A stretch of 64,000 nucleotides of DNA from Sediminicola arcticus (GCF_040566695.1 NZ_JBEXAE010000010.1:1-64000); one strand, 5' to 3'; shown: positions 34,730 through 44,148, numbered from the stretch's first letter. Notes: generated by a model not told the origin, from the letters alone. Numbers and translations: made by a program.

Positions 34730-36556
34730 TTAGGAATCAAAGGATTGCATGGTTACTAGTTTTTTGTATATCCCATTGGCCTCCAAAAGTTGCGTATGAG
34801 ACCCTTGTTCCACTATTTCTCCCTTTTGTAATACAATAATTGTGTTTGCGTTTTGAATTGTAGACAAGCGATGTGCAATTACAATGGAAGTTCTGTTTTT
34901 CATCATTTTTTCCAATGCATCCTGTACCAACCTTTCACTTTCTGTATCTAAGGCAGAAGTTGCTTCATCTAATATCATCAGGGGAGGATTTTTAAGAACG
35001 GCCCTTGCAATTGACAAGCGTTGCTTTTGGCCACCACTTAATTTGTTTCCGCTATCCCCAATGTTGGTCTCATATCCATTTGGAAGTTCTGATATAAAGT
35101 CGTGTGCATTCGCAATCTTTGCGGCTGCAATTATTTCCTCATCTGAAGCATTTTCTTTCCCGAGGCCAATATTGTTTCTTACCGTATCATTGAACAAAAT
35201 AGAATCTTGTGTAACTAGTCCCATCAGATTGCGTAGGGAGTTCTTGGTAAGATGTTTTATATCTGTACCATCTATTTTAATAGTGCCTTCATTTACATCG
35301 TAAAAGCGGGTTACCAAATTGGCTATGGTGCTTTTTCCACTTCCAGATTGCCCTACCAGAGCAACGGTATGTCCTTTGGGTACATTGAGATTAAAGTTTT
35401 TAAGGACGTATTCGTCTTCATATTTAAAGGAGACATTTTCAATAGATACTCCGCTCTCAAAAGATGGTTTGGAAATGGCATTTTCAATATCTCCTATAGG
35501 GTTTTCGGTTTCCAAAACTTCCAATACCCGTTCCGCTGCGGCATCACCCTTTTTAACGCCATAAGAAGCTTTGCTGATGGCTTTTGCAGGAGTAAGAATA
35601 TTATATGCCAATCCCATATAAGCGATAAAAGAGGAAGCATCTAAGGTTTTGTCTATCAGCACCATTTTGCCACCAAACCATAACAGGACTCCAATGACCA
35701 AAATCCCCAGGAATTCTCCTGTTGGGGAGGCGAGATTTTGCCTATTGAGTAATTTGTTGGAGAAATCAAAAAATCGGAACGTAGACGAATTGAAAGTTTT
35801 TTGAAATCTTGATTCTGCGTTAAATGCCTTGATTACCCTAAGTCCGCCCAAGGTTTCCTCTACAATGGATAGGAATTCCCCTGATTCTCTTTGAACTCGG
35901 TCTGATTTCTTTTTTAATGATTTCCCAATTCTAGAAATGATCATTCCTGCAATGGGGATAAAAATAAACACGAAAAGGGTAAGTTTGGTACTGATACCAA
36001 ACATGATGATAATGGTAAATAAAATAGTAAGCGGTTCCCTTACGATCAATTCTAAAACGGAAAGGAAGGAATGCTGAATTTCCAAGACATCTGAGGTAAT
36101 TCTAGCAATGACATCGCCTTTTCTTTTTTCCGAATAGTAGGAAATAGGGAGTTCTACTATTTTTTGGTACATTTTATTTCTAATGTCCTTTAATACCCCG
36201 TTCCTGAGAAAAGTAATATAATACATGGCCAGGTAATTGAAGAAATTCTTTAACAAGAATAATATCAATACCAATCCAATGACCAAAACTAGTCCCTTCA
36301 TCTCATCATTTCCTGAATAAGCAGTAACTCTAAAATTGATATACTCTTGCAAATAATCCTTTAAGTGGCGCATACCCGTATAGGTGGGTTCCACAAAAAC
36401 TTTTTTATCCTGTTTAAATAGCACATCCAACATAGGGATTAATGCTGCAAAAGACAGGGCACTAAAAAGTGCATAAAGAATATTAAAGAATATATTTAGG
36501 TAGCCATATTTTTTATAAGGTTTGGCAAACCGAAGAATTTTTTTAAAATACTCCAT
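34730..36556 (-). CDS. ABC exporter, fused permease and ATPase (MsbA-like)
   Basis: Half-transporter of 608 aa in the inner membrane: about six transmembrane helices in residues 1-320 (type I exporter fold), then the ATPase with Walker A GQSGSGKST, signature LSGGQKQRLSIARAVL, Walker B LMILDEATSALD and the H-loop IVIAHRLSTI. The nearest functional groups are MsbA-like lipid A flippases and multidrug exporters; which one cannot be told. Its start codon overlaps the phosphosugar mutase stop by one base (TAATG), so the two are translationally coupled. Confidence 0.9.
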   Translation of the reverse strand: MEYFKKILRFAKPYKKYGYLNIFFNILYALFSALSFAALIPMLDVLFKQDKKVFVEPTYTGMRHLKDYLQEYINFRVTAYSGNDEMKGLVLVIGLVLILFLLKNFFNYLAMYYITFLRNGVLKDIRNKMYQKIVELPISYYSEKRKGDVIARITSDVLEIQHSFLSVLELIVREPLTILFTIIIMFGISTKLTLFVFIFIPIAGMIISRIGKSLKKKSDRVQRESGEFLSIVEETLGGLRVIKAFNAESRFQKTFNSSTFRFFDFSNKLLNRQNLASPTGEFLGILVIGVLLWFGGKMVLIDKTLDASSFIAYMGLAYNILTPAKAISKASYGVKKGDAAAERVLEVLETENPIGDIENAISKPSFESGVSIENVSFKYEDEYVLKNFNLNVPKGHTVALVGQSGSGKSTIANLVTRFYDVNEGTIKIDGTDIKHLTKNSLRNLMGLVTQDSILFNDTVRNNIGLGKENASDEEIIAAAKIANAHDFISELPNGYETNIGDSGNKLSGGQKQRLSIARAVLKNPPLMILDEATSALDTESERLVQDALEKMMKNRTSIVIAHRLSTIQNANTIIVLQKGEIVEQGSHTQLLEANGIYKKLVTMQSFDS

Positions 36557-38265
36557 TAATTCAGTTTCAGTTCATTTAAGATTCTGTTGATCTTTTGGTC
36601 CAATTCCGCATCTACCTTTTTAAAATTGCTAGCCTTTTCCAAGGTTGAATTGATGCTAAAATAGAATTTTATCTTAGGTTCCGTCCCACTAGGCCTAGCT
36701 GCCATAATGGTCCCGTCCTCTGTTGTATAGATCAATACATTGGATTTTGGTATGTCTATAGTGGTTGTTTTGCCTGTCACCATATCCTTTTTAGTAGAGG
36801 TATTATAGTCGTCTACATAGATAACCTTGGATCCATCTATGGATATTACAGGGTTATTTTTGTAATCTATCATCATCTGTTTTATTTCCTCAGCCCCAGT
36901 GATTCCTTTTTTAGTCAAGGAAATCAATTTCTCTTTATAAAAACCAAAATCTACATAACAGGCTATCAAATCTTCGTAGAATGAACTGCCATTAGCCTTG
37001 GCATTGGCACCAATTTCACAAGCTAATAAGGTTGCGGTCACGGCATCCTTATCCCGGACAAAATCACCTACCATAAATCCAAAACTTTCTTCTCCCCCAC
37101 CTACAAAGTGTTGCTTTGGAAAATCTTTGATCATTTTAGCGATCCACTTGAAGCCTGTTAGAGCTGTCTTGCATTCTACACCATAGGCATTTGCCAATGC
37201 AGGCATCATAGGGGTAGATACAATGGTAGAGGCTATAAATTCATTCCCTTCCATCCCTTGGGCCTTGCGCTGATCCAGTAAAAATTTAGTCATGAGCACC
37301 ATGGTCTGGTTCCCGTTCAACAATTCCATTTTACCATCAAGGTTGCGTACAGCAATACCTAATCGGTCACTGTCAGGATCAGTTCCAACAACCATATCCG
37401 CACCAATCTCTTCAGCCTTTTTTATGGCTATGTTTAATGCTTCTGGTTCTTCTGGGTTAGGCGATTTAACTGTTGGAAAGTTACCATCTGGAACCGCTTG
37501 CTCTTCAATTATGGTAACATTTTTGTACCCAGCCCTTTTTAAAACTTCGGGAATGGCAGTAATGGAAGTACCATGCAATGATGTAAAAACAATTTTAAAA
37601 TCGTCCTTACCCTTTGCATTAAAGTTCCCATTTTTTACCGACGCTGAGATAAAAGGCTCGTCAACCTCTTTATCTATTAATTGGATCAAGCTTTCATCTG
37701 CCTCAAATTTGATATCCTCGAATGAAAGTTTGTTGATTTCGGAAATGATTTCCACATCCTGAGGCGGAACAATTTGTCCCCCGTCTGTCCAATATACCTT
37801 ATACCCATTATATTCCGGTGGATTATGGGAGGCTGTTAATACTATTCCTGCATGACAGTTTAAATATTTTACGGCAAAAGATAGGGCAGGGGTGGTCCTT
37901 AATTCGGAGAACAAAAACACCTTAATGCCGTTTGCGGCAAATACATCAGCTACTGTTTTTGCAAGGGTGTCGCTATTGTGTCTGCAATCATAGGCGATGA
38001 CCACTTTTAGCGCCTCATTGGGGTAGACCTTTTTAAGGTAGTTACTCAGTCCCTGGGTGTTTTTCCCCAAGGTGTATTTATTGATTCTGTTAGTTCCTAC
38101 CCCCATTATACCTCGCATACCTCCCGTTCCAAATTCTAAGTCCTTGTAAAACCTATCCTTTAGTTCTTCGATATTTGTTTTCATCAGATTTTCGATTTCC
38201 TTTTTTGTGTTGGCGTCAAAAAAATCGGTTAACCAGCTTTTTGCGGTGTTGAGTATGGCGTCCAT
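36556..38265 (-). CDS. Phosphoglucomutase/phosphomannomutase family enzyme
   Basis: Alpha-D-phosphohexomutase that moves phosphate between C1 and C6 of a hexose. Catalytic serine motif LTASHNPPEYNGYK, Mg loop GTDPDSDRLGI, sugar-binding GGGEESFGF and the phosphate loop RPSGTEPKIKFY are all present. At 569 aa it is the PGM2/PgcA-like length. It overlaps the ABC exporter start by one base and lies 48 bp after the GT2 gene on the same strand, which suggests cell-envelope polysaccharide or glycolipid supply, though housekeeping glucose-1-phosphate metabolism is equally possible. Confidence 0.92.
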   Translation of the reverse strand: MDAILNTAKSWLTDFFDANTKKEIENLMKTNIEELKDRFYKDLEFGTGGMRGIMGVGTNRINKYTLGKNTQGLSNYLKKVYPNEALKVVIAYDCRHNSDTLAKTVADVFAANGIKVFLFSELRTTPALSFAVKYLNCHAGIVLTASHNPPEYNGYKVYWTDGGQIVPPQDVEIISEINKLSFEDIKFEADESLIQLIDKEVDEPFISASVKNGNFNAKGKDDFKIVFTSLHGTSITAIPEVLKRAGYKNVTIIEEQAVPDGNFPTVKSPNPEEPEALNIAIKKAEEIGADMVVGTDPDSDRLGIAVRNLDGKMELLNGNQTMVLMTKFLLDQRKAQGMEGNEFIASTIVSTPMMPALANAYGVECKTALTGFKWIAKMIKDFPKQHFVGGGEESFGFMVGDFVRDKDAVTATLLACEIGANAKANGSSFYEDLIACYVDFGFYKEKLISLTKKGITGAEEIKQMMIDYKNNPVISIDGSKVIYVDDYNTSTKKDMVTGKTTTIDIPKSNVLIYTTEDGTIMAARPSGTEPKIKFYFSINSTLEKASNFKKVDAELDQKINRILNELKLN

Positions 38266-38313
38266 ATGCGTATTACTATTTATGGTATATTTAAATTTAT
38301 AAAGAATATTGTT

Positions 38314-39270
38314 TTAATCTTTGGTGAGGTTCAATTCTTCAGAAATGGAGTAACTGGTTTCATTTTTTCTAGCCCTTACCATTATTTCACCTAGGAAACC
38401 TGCCAAAAATAGCTGAGTACCAATGATCATAGCGGTTAAGGCTATGAAAAATTGTGGCCGTTCCGTGATTAATCTTCCAGTAGGGTGAATAAAGAGTTTA
38501 TCAATACCTAGGTAAGTCGAAAAACCAAGGCCAATAATAAACATTAGTACACCTAATGCCCCGAAGAGGTGCATAGGCCGTTTTCCAAACTTGGATACGA
38601 ACCATATGGTAATCAAATCTAAAAATCCATTGATAAAACGTTCCATGCCGAATTTAGTTTTTCCATATTTCCTAGCCTGATGCTGTACTACTTTTTCCCC
38701 AATTTTGGAGAAACCTGCACTTTTTGCCAATACGGGGATGTAGCGGTGCATTTCACCGGAGACCTCTATGTTTTTTACGACTTCCTTCTTGTAAGCCTTA
38801 AGGCCACAATTAAAATCGTGCAGTCGTACTCCAGAGGTTCTTCTCGCTGCCCAATTGAATAATTTTGAAGGTAAGTTTTTAGAGAGAATAGAATCATATC
38901 TCTTTTTCTTCCATCCTGATATTAAATCGTAGTTTTCCTCTTTGATGAGCTTGTATAAATCTGTGATCTCTTCTGGGTTATCCTGTAGGTCGGCATCCAT
39001 AGTAATGATCACATCACCTTTTGCAGCTTTGAAACCAGCGTGTAAGGCTTGCGACTTTCCAAAGTTTTTTAGAAAACGAATTCCTTTTACGTGAGGGTTT
39101 TGAAAGGAAAGTTCTGAGATGATTTTCCAAGAAGTGTCTGTGCTTCCATCATCTATAAAGAGAATTTCATATAAAAAATGATTGGATTGCATTACTTGCA
39201 CAATCCAATCATGTAATTCTTTTAGTGATTCTTCTTCGTTAAGTAAGGGAATTACTATGCTTATATTCAT
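38314..39270 (-). CDS. GT2 glycosyltransferase with C-terminal membrane anchor
   Basis: Family 2 glycosyltransferase similar to polyprenyl-phosphate mannosyl/glucosyltransferases (DPM1/GtrB-like). The catalytic domain (residues 1-230) opens with ISIVIPLLNEEESL, then ILFIDDGSTD and the metal-binding ITMDADLQDNP. Two transmembrane helices follow at about 235-255 and 275-300. It would add a sugar from a nucleotide donor to a lipid carrier on the cytoplasmic face. A -7-like box (TACTTTTG, minus strand, at 39293-39300) lies 22 bp upstream. It sits beside the phosphosugar mutase and MsbA-like exporter genes. Confidence 0.9.
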   Translation of the reverse strand: MNISIVIPLLNEEESLKELHDWIVQVMQSNHFLYEILFIDDGSTDTSWKIISELSFQNPHVKGIRFLKNFGKSQALHAGFKAAKGDVIITMDADLQDNPEEITDLYKLIKEENYDLISGWKKKRYDSILSKNLPSKLFNWAARRTSGVRLHDFNCGLKAYKKEVVKNIEVSGEMHRYIPVLAKSAGFSKIGEKVVQHQARKYGKTKFGMERFINGFLDLITIWFVSKFGKRPMHLFGALGVLMFIIGLGFSTYLGIDKLFIHPTGRLITERPQFFIALTAMIIGTQLFLAGFLGEIMVRARKNETSYSISEELNLTKD

Positions 39271-39304
39271 TTGGTACCGCTGAGAATAATTTCAAAAGTA
39301 CAAA

Positions 39305-39829
39305 TTACTGATTAGTTTCTTGTTTTTTTAGTATCAAAGCAGCAATTAAAGAGAATATAAAGCCTGCGACAAGGCTATATACGAGTCCAAATACAATTTG
39401 CATGGAAGGTGTGGAGAATTTTTTACCCATTTCCAATTGTGTATCTATTTGATCAGAAGTTTTTTTGGTCGTTTCCATTAATACTCCTTTTTGATATTCC
39501 ATGGCCTTCTCCATCATTTCAGGATCAATAATCCCAGCCATTACTTGATTGAATAAAATCCCCATTACACCACCAACGATAGCTATACCCAAACCTACTT
39601 TTAAGCCCTGACCTAAGGTCATAAACCCATTGTTTGCTTTTTTGAATTGAAGCATTCCCAGTACAATAACAGCAATCATAAGAATTACACTTACACCCAA
39701 TACAAGCATGCCACCTTGGTAGTGCATGTCCAAAGAGTATAACATCATTGCAAATACAATGCTTATTCCTCCGAGAATTAATCCAAAATTTAAAGCTGTT
39801 TTCCCTGTGTTCGGTTTGTCTTCTTCCAT
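39305..39829 (-). CDS. DUF4199 membrane protein
   Basis: 174-aa protein of family DUF4199 with about four transmembrane helices (NFGLILGGISIVFAMMLY, GMLVLGVSVILMIAVIVLG, GLGIAIVGGVMGILFNQVM and a C-terminal IVFGLVYSLVAGFIFSLI). A charged loop lies between the third and fourth. The function is unknown; it is widespread in Bacteroidota and often lies near a GT2 gene, as here (34 bp upstream). It is divergent from rpmE2. Confidence 0.8.
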   Translation of the reverse strand: MEEDKPNTGKTALNFGLILGGISIVFAMMLYSLDMHYQGGMLVLGVSVILMIAVIVLGMLQFKKANNGFMTLGQGLKVGLGIAIVGGVMGILFNQVMAGIIDPEMMEKAMEYQKGVLMETTKKTSDQIDTQLEMGKKFSTPSMQIVFGLVYSLVAGFIFSLIAALILKKQETNQ

Positions 39830-39930
39830 TTTTTTTATAGTTTTACGGTTGTTTGCTATTAGTTGTTAACCGTCTATTTTTGTTACAGATAATTAATGTT
39901 TTTTTATTTTAATTTTTTTTTCGATTTAAA

Positions 39931-39960
39931 TTGTTGTTTTCGGAAAAATCCCTAAATTTG
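39931..39960 (+). promoter_or_regulatory. Promoter of rpmE2
   Basis: TTG (39931-39933), 19-bp spacer, TAAATTTG (39953-39960): a full match to the Bacteroidota promoter, 37 bp before the rpmE2 start. Confidence 0.8.
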
Positions 39961-39997
39961 CAGTTCTAAAAATTGAGAGTTTTAAAGGTTTTTTACC

Positions 39998-40252
39998 ATG
40001 AAGAAAGGAATACACCCAGAGAATTATAGATTAGTAGCTTTTAAGGATATGTCTAATGAAGACGTGTTTCTTACTAAATCTACGGCAGATACCAAAGAGA
40101 CTTTGGAAGTTGATGGTGTTGAATACCCAGTTGTAAAGATGGAGATTTCAAGAACATCACACCCATTTTATACTGGTAAGGCTAAATTAGTAGATACTGC
40201 TGGTCGTATTGACAAGTTCAAGAACAAATATAAAAAGTTCATCAAAGAGTAA
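39998..40252 (+). CDS. rpmE2: 50S ribosomal protein L31 type B
   Basis: 84-aa ribosomal protein with the type B signature: HPENYRLVAFKDM at the start and SHPFYTGKAKLVDTAGRIDKF near the end. It has none of the zinc-binding cysteines of the C+ form, as usual for type B. It is a single gene with its own strong promoter and terminator. Confidence 0.97.
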   Translation: MKKGIHPENYRLVAFKDMSNEDVFLTKSTADTKETLEVDGVEYPVVKMEISRTSHPFYTGKAKLVDTAGRIDKFKNKYKKFIKE

Positions 40253-40274
40253 ACTTTTTCACACTACTGCATAT

Positions 40275-40312
40275 AGTCACGCCCCGATGTTAATCGAGGC
40301 GTGACTTTTTTT
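40275..40312 (+). terminator. rpmE2 terminator
   Basis: AGTCACGCC / GGCGTGACT stem with an inner CGA/TCG pair and one mismatch, followed by a T run. It is 22 bp after the rpmE2 stop. It covers the GTG codon at 40301, so the GlmU-like protein should start downstream at 40334. Confidence 0.85.
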
Positions 40313-40333
40313 ATTTTTACAAAAAATAGAACC

Positions 40334-41509
40334 ATGAATTATATTCTTTTCGACGGTACGGTAAGAAATGCTTTGTTACCGTTTACTTTTACAAGGCCAG
40401 TGGCAGATATTAGGGTTGGCATTTTGACCATAAGGGAGAAATGGGAAAAATTCTTGGGCTATACCACAACAACCATTACCGAAGAATACCTGTCTGAAAA
40501 GTATCCTATGGTGGAAATGGAAGAAAATATATTGATCAATGCTTCTTTCTTACCCAATGAAGGCTTGGTGGCATTGGTAAAAAATCTAAAGCCGTACGAG
40601 GCCATTTTTCAAAAGGAGGAAATCATTGCCTTTTATTCTTTGGAAACACAAGAAGACCCCGATTTTTCTAAATACACCGCTTTAGAGTTTGAAAGTGATG
40701 TTTTAAGGATAGAACATACTTGGGATATTTTTTCCAAAAATGGAAAGGCAATAGAAGCCGATTTCAAATTAGTTACCGAAGGTAGAAAAAGTGCCCCCAT
40801 TTCTAAAACCAATACTATTTTTAACTCAAAGAATATCTTTTTGGAAGATGGTGCCAAAGTGGAATGCAGCATTCTTAACGCCAATGATGGACCTATATAC
40901 ATTGGAAAAGACGCAGAGGTTATGGAAGGCTGTATCATTAGAGGTGGTTTTGCTCTTGGGGAACATGCCGTTGTTAAAATGGGTGCCAAGATATATGGGC
41001 CTACCACAGCTGGGCCTTATTGTCGCATTGGGGGAGAGGTGAACAACGCTGTTCTTTTTTCGTACTCCAATAAGGGTCATGATGGGTTTTTAGGAAATGC
41101 TGTTTTGGGAGAATGGTGTAATATTGGGGCCGACTCCAACAATTCCAACCTGAAAAATAATTATGAGCCTGTTCGTTTATGGAGTTATGAGACAGAAGGC
41201 TTTGCAAAAACTGGACTTCAGTTTTGCGGATTAATGATGGGAGACCATAGTAAGTGTGGAATCAATACCATGTTTAATACGGGGACAGTTATAGGGGTGA
41301 GTGCCAATATTTTTGGTTCAGGGTTCCCTAGGAATTTTGTCCCAAGCTACAGCTGGGGTGGGGCTTCTGGTTTTACCACTTACTTGCCTAAAAAAGCCTT
41401 TGAAACAGCCAAAATAGCGATGGAAAGAAGGGGTGTGGAATTCGATGAAGTAGAGGCTGGTATTTTGAATCACGTTTTTGAGGAAACAAAAAAATGGCGT
41501 AAAGATTAA
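40334..41509 (+). CDS. GlmU-like sugar nucleotidyltransferase with left-handed beta-helix
   Basis: About 391 aa. The N-terminal domain is nucleotidyltransferase-like (YILFDGTVRNALLPFTFTRPVADI), though it lacks the classic GxGTRM pyrophosphorylase loop. The C-terminal half carries hexapeptide repeats of a left-handed beta-helix (GPIYIGKDAEVMEGCIIRGG, CRIGGEVNNAVLF, GDHSKCGINTMFN), as in GlmU acyltransferases. This type is annotated as GlmU-family protein in Bacteroidota. Starting at the ATG at 40334 avoids the upstream terminator. The activity (UDP-sugar formation or acetyl transfer) is not proven by the sequence. Confidence 0.8.
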   Translation: MNYILFDGTVRNALLPFTFTRPVADIRVGILTIREKWEKFLGYTTTTITEEYLSEKYPMVEMEENILINASFLPNEGLVALVKNLKPYEAIFQKEEIIAFYSLETQEDPDFSKYTALEFESDVLRIEHTWDIFSKNGKAIEADFKLVTEGRKSAPISKTNTIFNSKNIFLEDGAKVECSILNANDGPIYIGKDAEVMEGCIIRGGFALGEHAVVKMGAKIYGPTTAGPYCRIGGEVNNAVLFSYSNKGHDGFLGNAVLGEWCNIGADSNNSNLKNNYEPVRLWSYETEGFAKTGLQFCGLMMGDHSKCGINTMFNTGTVIGVSANIFGSGFPRNFVPSYSWGGASGFTTYLPKKAFETAKIAMERRGVEFDEVEAGILNHVFEETKKWRKD

Positions 41510-41570
41510 GAATATAAATCTACTTAAATAGTTAACAATTACTCTATTTTATAGAACAAACATTTGTTGG

Positions 41571-41578
41571 TATATTTG
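41571..41578 (+). promoter_or_regulatory. -7 promoter box of mtaB
   Basis: TATATTTG, an exact TAnnTTTG match, 71 bp before mtaB; the -33 region (TTTT at 41547-41550) is weak. A short inverted repeat AACAAA-CA-TTTGTT lies just upstream within the spacer (about 41555-41568). Confidence 0.5.
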
Positions 41579-41649
41579 CAAGCCTAAAAGTTCTATCCTT
41601 TATAAAGGTGGATACTCTTGAATACTAGGTAGATCGTAAGAAGTGGACC

Positions 41650-42978
41650 ATGAAAAAGAAAGTAGCATTTTATACGTTGGGTTGTAAACTTAACTTTTCA
41701 GAGACATCAACAATTGCTAGAGGTTTTGAAGACGAAGGCTTTCAGCGTGTAGACTTTTCTGAAGCTGCCGATATGTATGTGATCAATACATGTTCGGTAA
41801 CAGAAAATGCAGACAAACGGTTCAAAAATATAGTAAAACAGGCGCAGAAAGTTAATCCTGATGCATATGTGGCAGCTATTGGCTGTTATGCCCAGTTGAA
41901 ACCAGAACAACTTGCTGCTGTAGATGGGGTAGATCTTGTATTAGGAGCTACAGAAAAATTCAAGATAACAGATTATGTCAACGACCTTTCCAAAAATGAT
42001 TTTGGAGAGATACACTCCTGCGAAATAGAGGATGCCGATTTTTATGTGGGTAGTTATGCCATTGGCGATAGAACCAGGGCATTTTTGAAAGTGCAAGACG
42101 GATGTGATTATAAGTGTACCTATTGTACCATTCCTTTGGCTCGTGGTATTTCCAGAAGTGATACCCTGCAAAATGTATTAGATAACGCCGCTGAAATTTC
42201 CTCTCAAGGAATTAAGGAAATTGTCCTAACTGGGGTAAATATAGGTGATTATGGAAAGGGAGAGTTCGGAAATAAAAAACACGAAAACACCTTTTTGGAT
42301 CTCGTAAAAGCCTTGGATACTGTTGAAGGAATCCACAGGCTAAGGATTTCATCCATAGAGCCTAATTTGCTAAAAAATGAGACGATAGATTTTGTGTCTA
42401 AGAGCAAAACGTTTGTTCCCCATTTTCATATTCCTTTGCAGAGTGGCAGTGACGCCATCTTAAAATTGATGAAAAGAAGATATTTAACCAATCTATACCT
42501 GGATAGGGTTGCTCAAATTAGACGAACTATGCCGGATGCCTGTATTGGAGTTGACGTCATTGTTGGGTTTCCAGGAGAGACAAATGAGCACTTTTTGGAA
42601 ACGTATCATTTTTTAAATGAATTGGATATTTCCTACCTACATGTATTCATGTATTCTGAAAGGGATAATACGGTTGCCGCAGATATGGAGGGCGTTGTCC
42701 CTAAAAATGTACGAAACAAACGCAGTAAAATGCTGAGAGGCTTATCGGTAAAAAAGAGACGCGCCTTTTATGAAGGTCAGCTTGGAACTAACAGAACTGT
42801 ATTGTTTGAGGGAGAGAATAAGGAAGGGTATATACAAGGGTTTACAGAGAATTATGTGAAAGTTAGGACGCCTTGGGATCCTGCTTTGGTGAATACTTTG
42901 TGCAAAATATGCCTTACCGAAATTGATGAAGAGGGTCTGGTTCGGTTTGAATTTGTAGCATCAGAGGTAACTATATAA
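41650..42978 (+). CDS. mtaB: tRNA t6A37 methylthiotransferase MtaB
   Basis: Radical-SAM enzyme that adds a methylthio group to N6-threonylcarbamoyladenosine at position 37 of tRNA. The N-terminal UPF0004 domain supplies three cysteines (LGCKLN, NTCSVTENAD, IGCYAQ) for an accessory Fe-S cluster. The radical-SAM motif C-x3-C-x2-C is in DGCDYKCTYCTIPLARG, and a C-terminal TRAM-like domain closes the 442-aa protein. The ISSIEP and PLQSGSD motifs favour MtaB over MiaB. The gene is single with its own promoter and terminator. Confidence 0.95.
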   Translation: MKKKVAFYTLGCKLNFSETSTIARGFEDEGFQRVDFSEAADMYVINTCSVTENADKRFKNIVKQAQKVNPDAYVAAIGCYAQLKPEQLAAVDGVDLVLGATEKFKITDYVNDLSKNDFGEIHSCEIEDADFYVGSYAIGDRTRAFLKVQDGCDYKCTYCTIPLARGISRSDTLQNVLDNAAEISSQGIKEIVLTGVNIGDYGKGEFGNKKHENTFLDLVKALDTVEGIHRLRISSIEPNLLKNETIDFVSKSKTFVPHFHIPLQSGSDAILKLMKRRYLTNLYLDRVAQIRRTMPDACIGVDVIVGFPGETNEHFLETYHFLNELDISYLHVFMYSERDNTVAADMEGVVPKNVRNKRSKMLRGLSVKKRRAFYEGQLGTNRTVLFEGENKEGYIQGFTENYVKVRTPWDPALVNTLCKICLTEIDEEGLVRFEFVASEVTI

Positions 42979-42979
42979 A

Positions 42980-43007
42980 AAAAAGCCTCTCGAAGGAAAG
43001 GCTTTTT
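42980..43007. terminator. Terminator between mtaB and the GNAT-like gene
   Basis: AAAAAGCCT / AGGCTTTTT arms around a 10-base loop, T runs on both sides; probably bidirectional for the convergent genes. Confidence 0.7.
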
Positions 43008-43014
43008 GTGTTTT

Positions 43015-43308
43015 TTAAATACGAATTCCAACAGGTAGCATTTCTTTATACTGCCTATTTTTTCTTAAAAATCCTGCAATTTCAGGACTTGTAGGGACCA
43101 CCCTTAAGTTATTCTCTTGGATATTGTTCAACACAGCCTTAATAAAATCCTCCTTAAAACCTTCAATTGTAATCTCCTCAGGGATTACCAATTTTGTCAA
43201 AAAAACTTTACGCTCTTGTGAAGAATACTCAATTTTAGCTAATTGCCCGTCAACGGTTGTTTCAAATTGACGCAAGAAACTATTGTCCTTAATTAATACT
43301 TCATTCAT
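43015..43308 (-). CDS. Small GNAT-like acetyltransferase (YjdJ type)
   Basis: 97-aa protein of the short YjdJ-type GNAT group: the pattern AKIEYSSQERKVFLTKLVIPEE, then IKAVLNNIQENNLRVVPTSPEIAGFLRKN matches the acetyl-CoA-binding core with a late helix-strand pair. It is shorter than full GNAT enzymes (about 150 aa), which is normal for this group. The substrate is unknown. It is followed by a terminator and divergent from the alpha/beta hydrolase gene. Confidence 0.7.
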   Translation of the reverse strand: MNEVLIKDNSFLRQFETTVDGQLAKIEYSSQERKVFLTKLVIPEEITIEGFKEDFIKAVLNNIQENNLRVVPTSPEIAGFLRKNRQYKEMLPVGIRI

Positions 43309-43338
43309 ATAGTTTGATATTTGATTGCGTAAGATTGT

Positions 43339-43368
43339 AATTGAGATGTTTTTAACATCGCCTCAATT
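43339..43368. repeat. Nested inverted repeat between GNAT-like and hydrolase genes
   Basis: AATTGAG...CTCAATT outer arms with an inner ATGTT/AACAT stem and a TTT loop; an asymmetric CGC bulge sits on one side. It lies 30 bp upstream of the GNAT-like start and 115 bp from the divergent hydrolase start, without a T tract, so an operator or a leader hairpin is more likely than a terminator. The role is unknown. Confidence 0.4.
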
Positions 43369-43482
43369 CTATTATGTTAAAATCAGTCTTTGGAACAAGA
43401 AATTATTATTATGGCAACAAATTTAAGGAAAATTTAGCTACATTCCTAGCTTATTATACACAAGCAGGGATAACCTAAACAT

Positions 43483-44148
43483 ATGATCCATGTATATTTT
43501 ATGCCAGGGATGGCAGCCAATTCTACTATTTTCAATCAAATAATTTTACCTTCAGATATATTTGAAAAACATGTTTTGGACTGGTTTTTGCCGGAAAGGG
43601 GTATGACACTGACCGAATACGCCTTAGTGATGTGTTTAAAGATTGAGCATAAGGATATAGTTTTGGTAGGGGTTTCTTTTGGAGGTATGCTGGTTCAGGA
43701 AATGGCCAAGCATATTTCGGTAAAAAAAGTCATAGTAATCTCTAGTGTTAAACTTACCTCCGAACTTCCAAAACGCATGATTTTTGCTAAATATACTAAA
43801 ATACATAAGTTACTACCCACAGGTTTGGTCAATAACGTAGAATTATTGGCAAAATATGCGTTTGGGGAAACCGTGACAAAAAGATTACAGCTCTATGAAC
43901 AGTATTTGTCTATTAAAGATAAATACTATATAGATTGGTCCATAGATCAAATTGTAAATTGGAATCAAGCTACATGTCCACCTAATGTGGTGCATATTCA
44001 TGGGGAAAAAGACAATGTTTTTCCTATCCAGTATATCAAAGATTGCATCACGGTTAAGAATGGATCTCATACAATGATAATTCATAGATTTAAATGGTTT
44101 AATGAGCACCTACCTAAAATTATTTTAGATAATGGACGTTCTATTTAA
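43483..44148 (+). CDS. Alpha/beta hydrolase
   Basis: 221-aa cytoplasmic hydrolase. The nucleophile elbow is G-V-S-F-G (serine in LVGVSFGGMLVQEM). A late HGEKDNVFP supplies the acid and GSHTMIIHRF the catalytic histidine, so a complete Ser-Asp-His triad can be read. The cap is short. Substrate unknown. It is 38 bp upstream of the lytic transglycosylase gene and may share its transcript. Confidence 0.82.
   Translation: MIHVYFMPGMAANSTIFNQIILPSDIFEKHVLDWFLPERGMTLTEYALVMCLKIEHKDIVLVGVSFGGMLVQEMAKHISVKKVIVISSVKLTSELPKRMIFAKYTKIHKLLPTGLVNNVELLAKYAFGETVTKRLQLYEQYLSIKDKYYIDWSIDQIVNWNQATCPPNVVHIHGEKDNVFPIQYIKDCITVKNGSHTMIIHRFKWFNEHLPKIILDNGRSI

Noticed and set aside
37292..37762. 156-codon plus-strand frame inside the phosphosugar mutase gene
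   Set aside because: Antisense shadow, no family resemblance.
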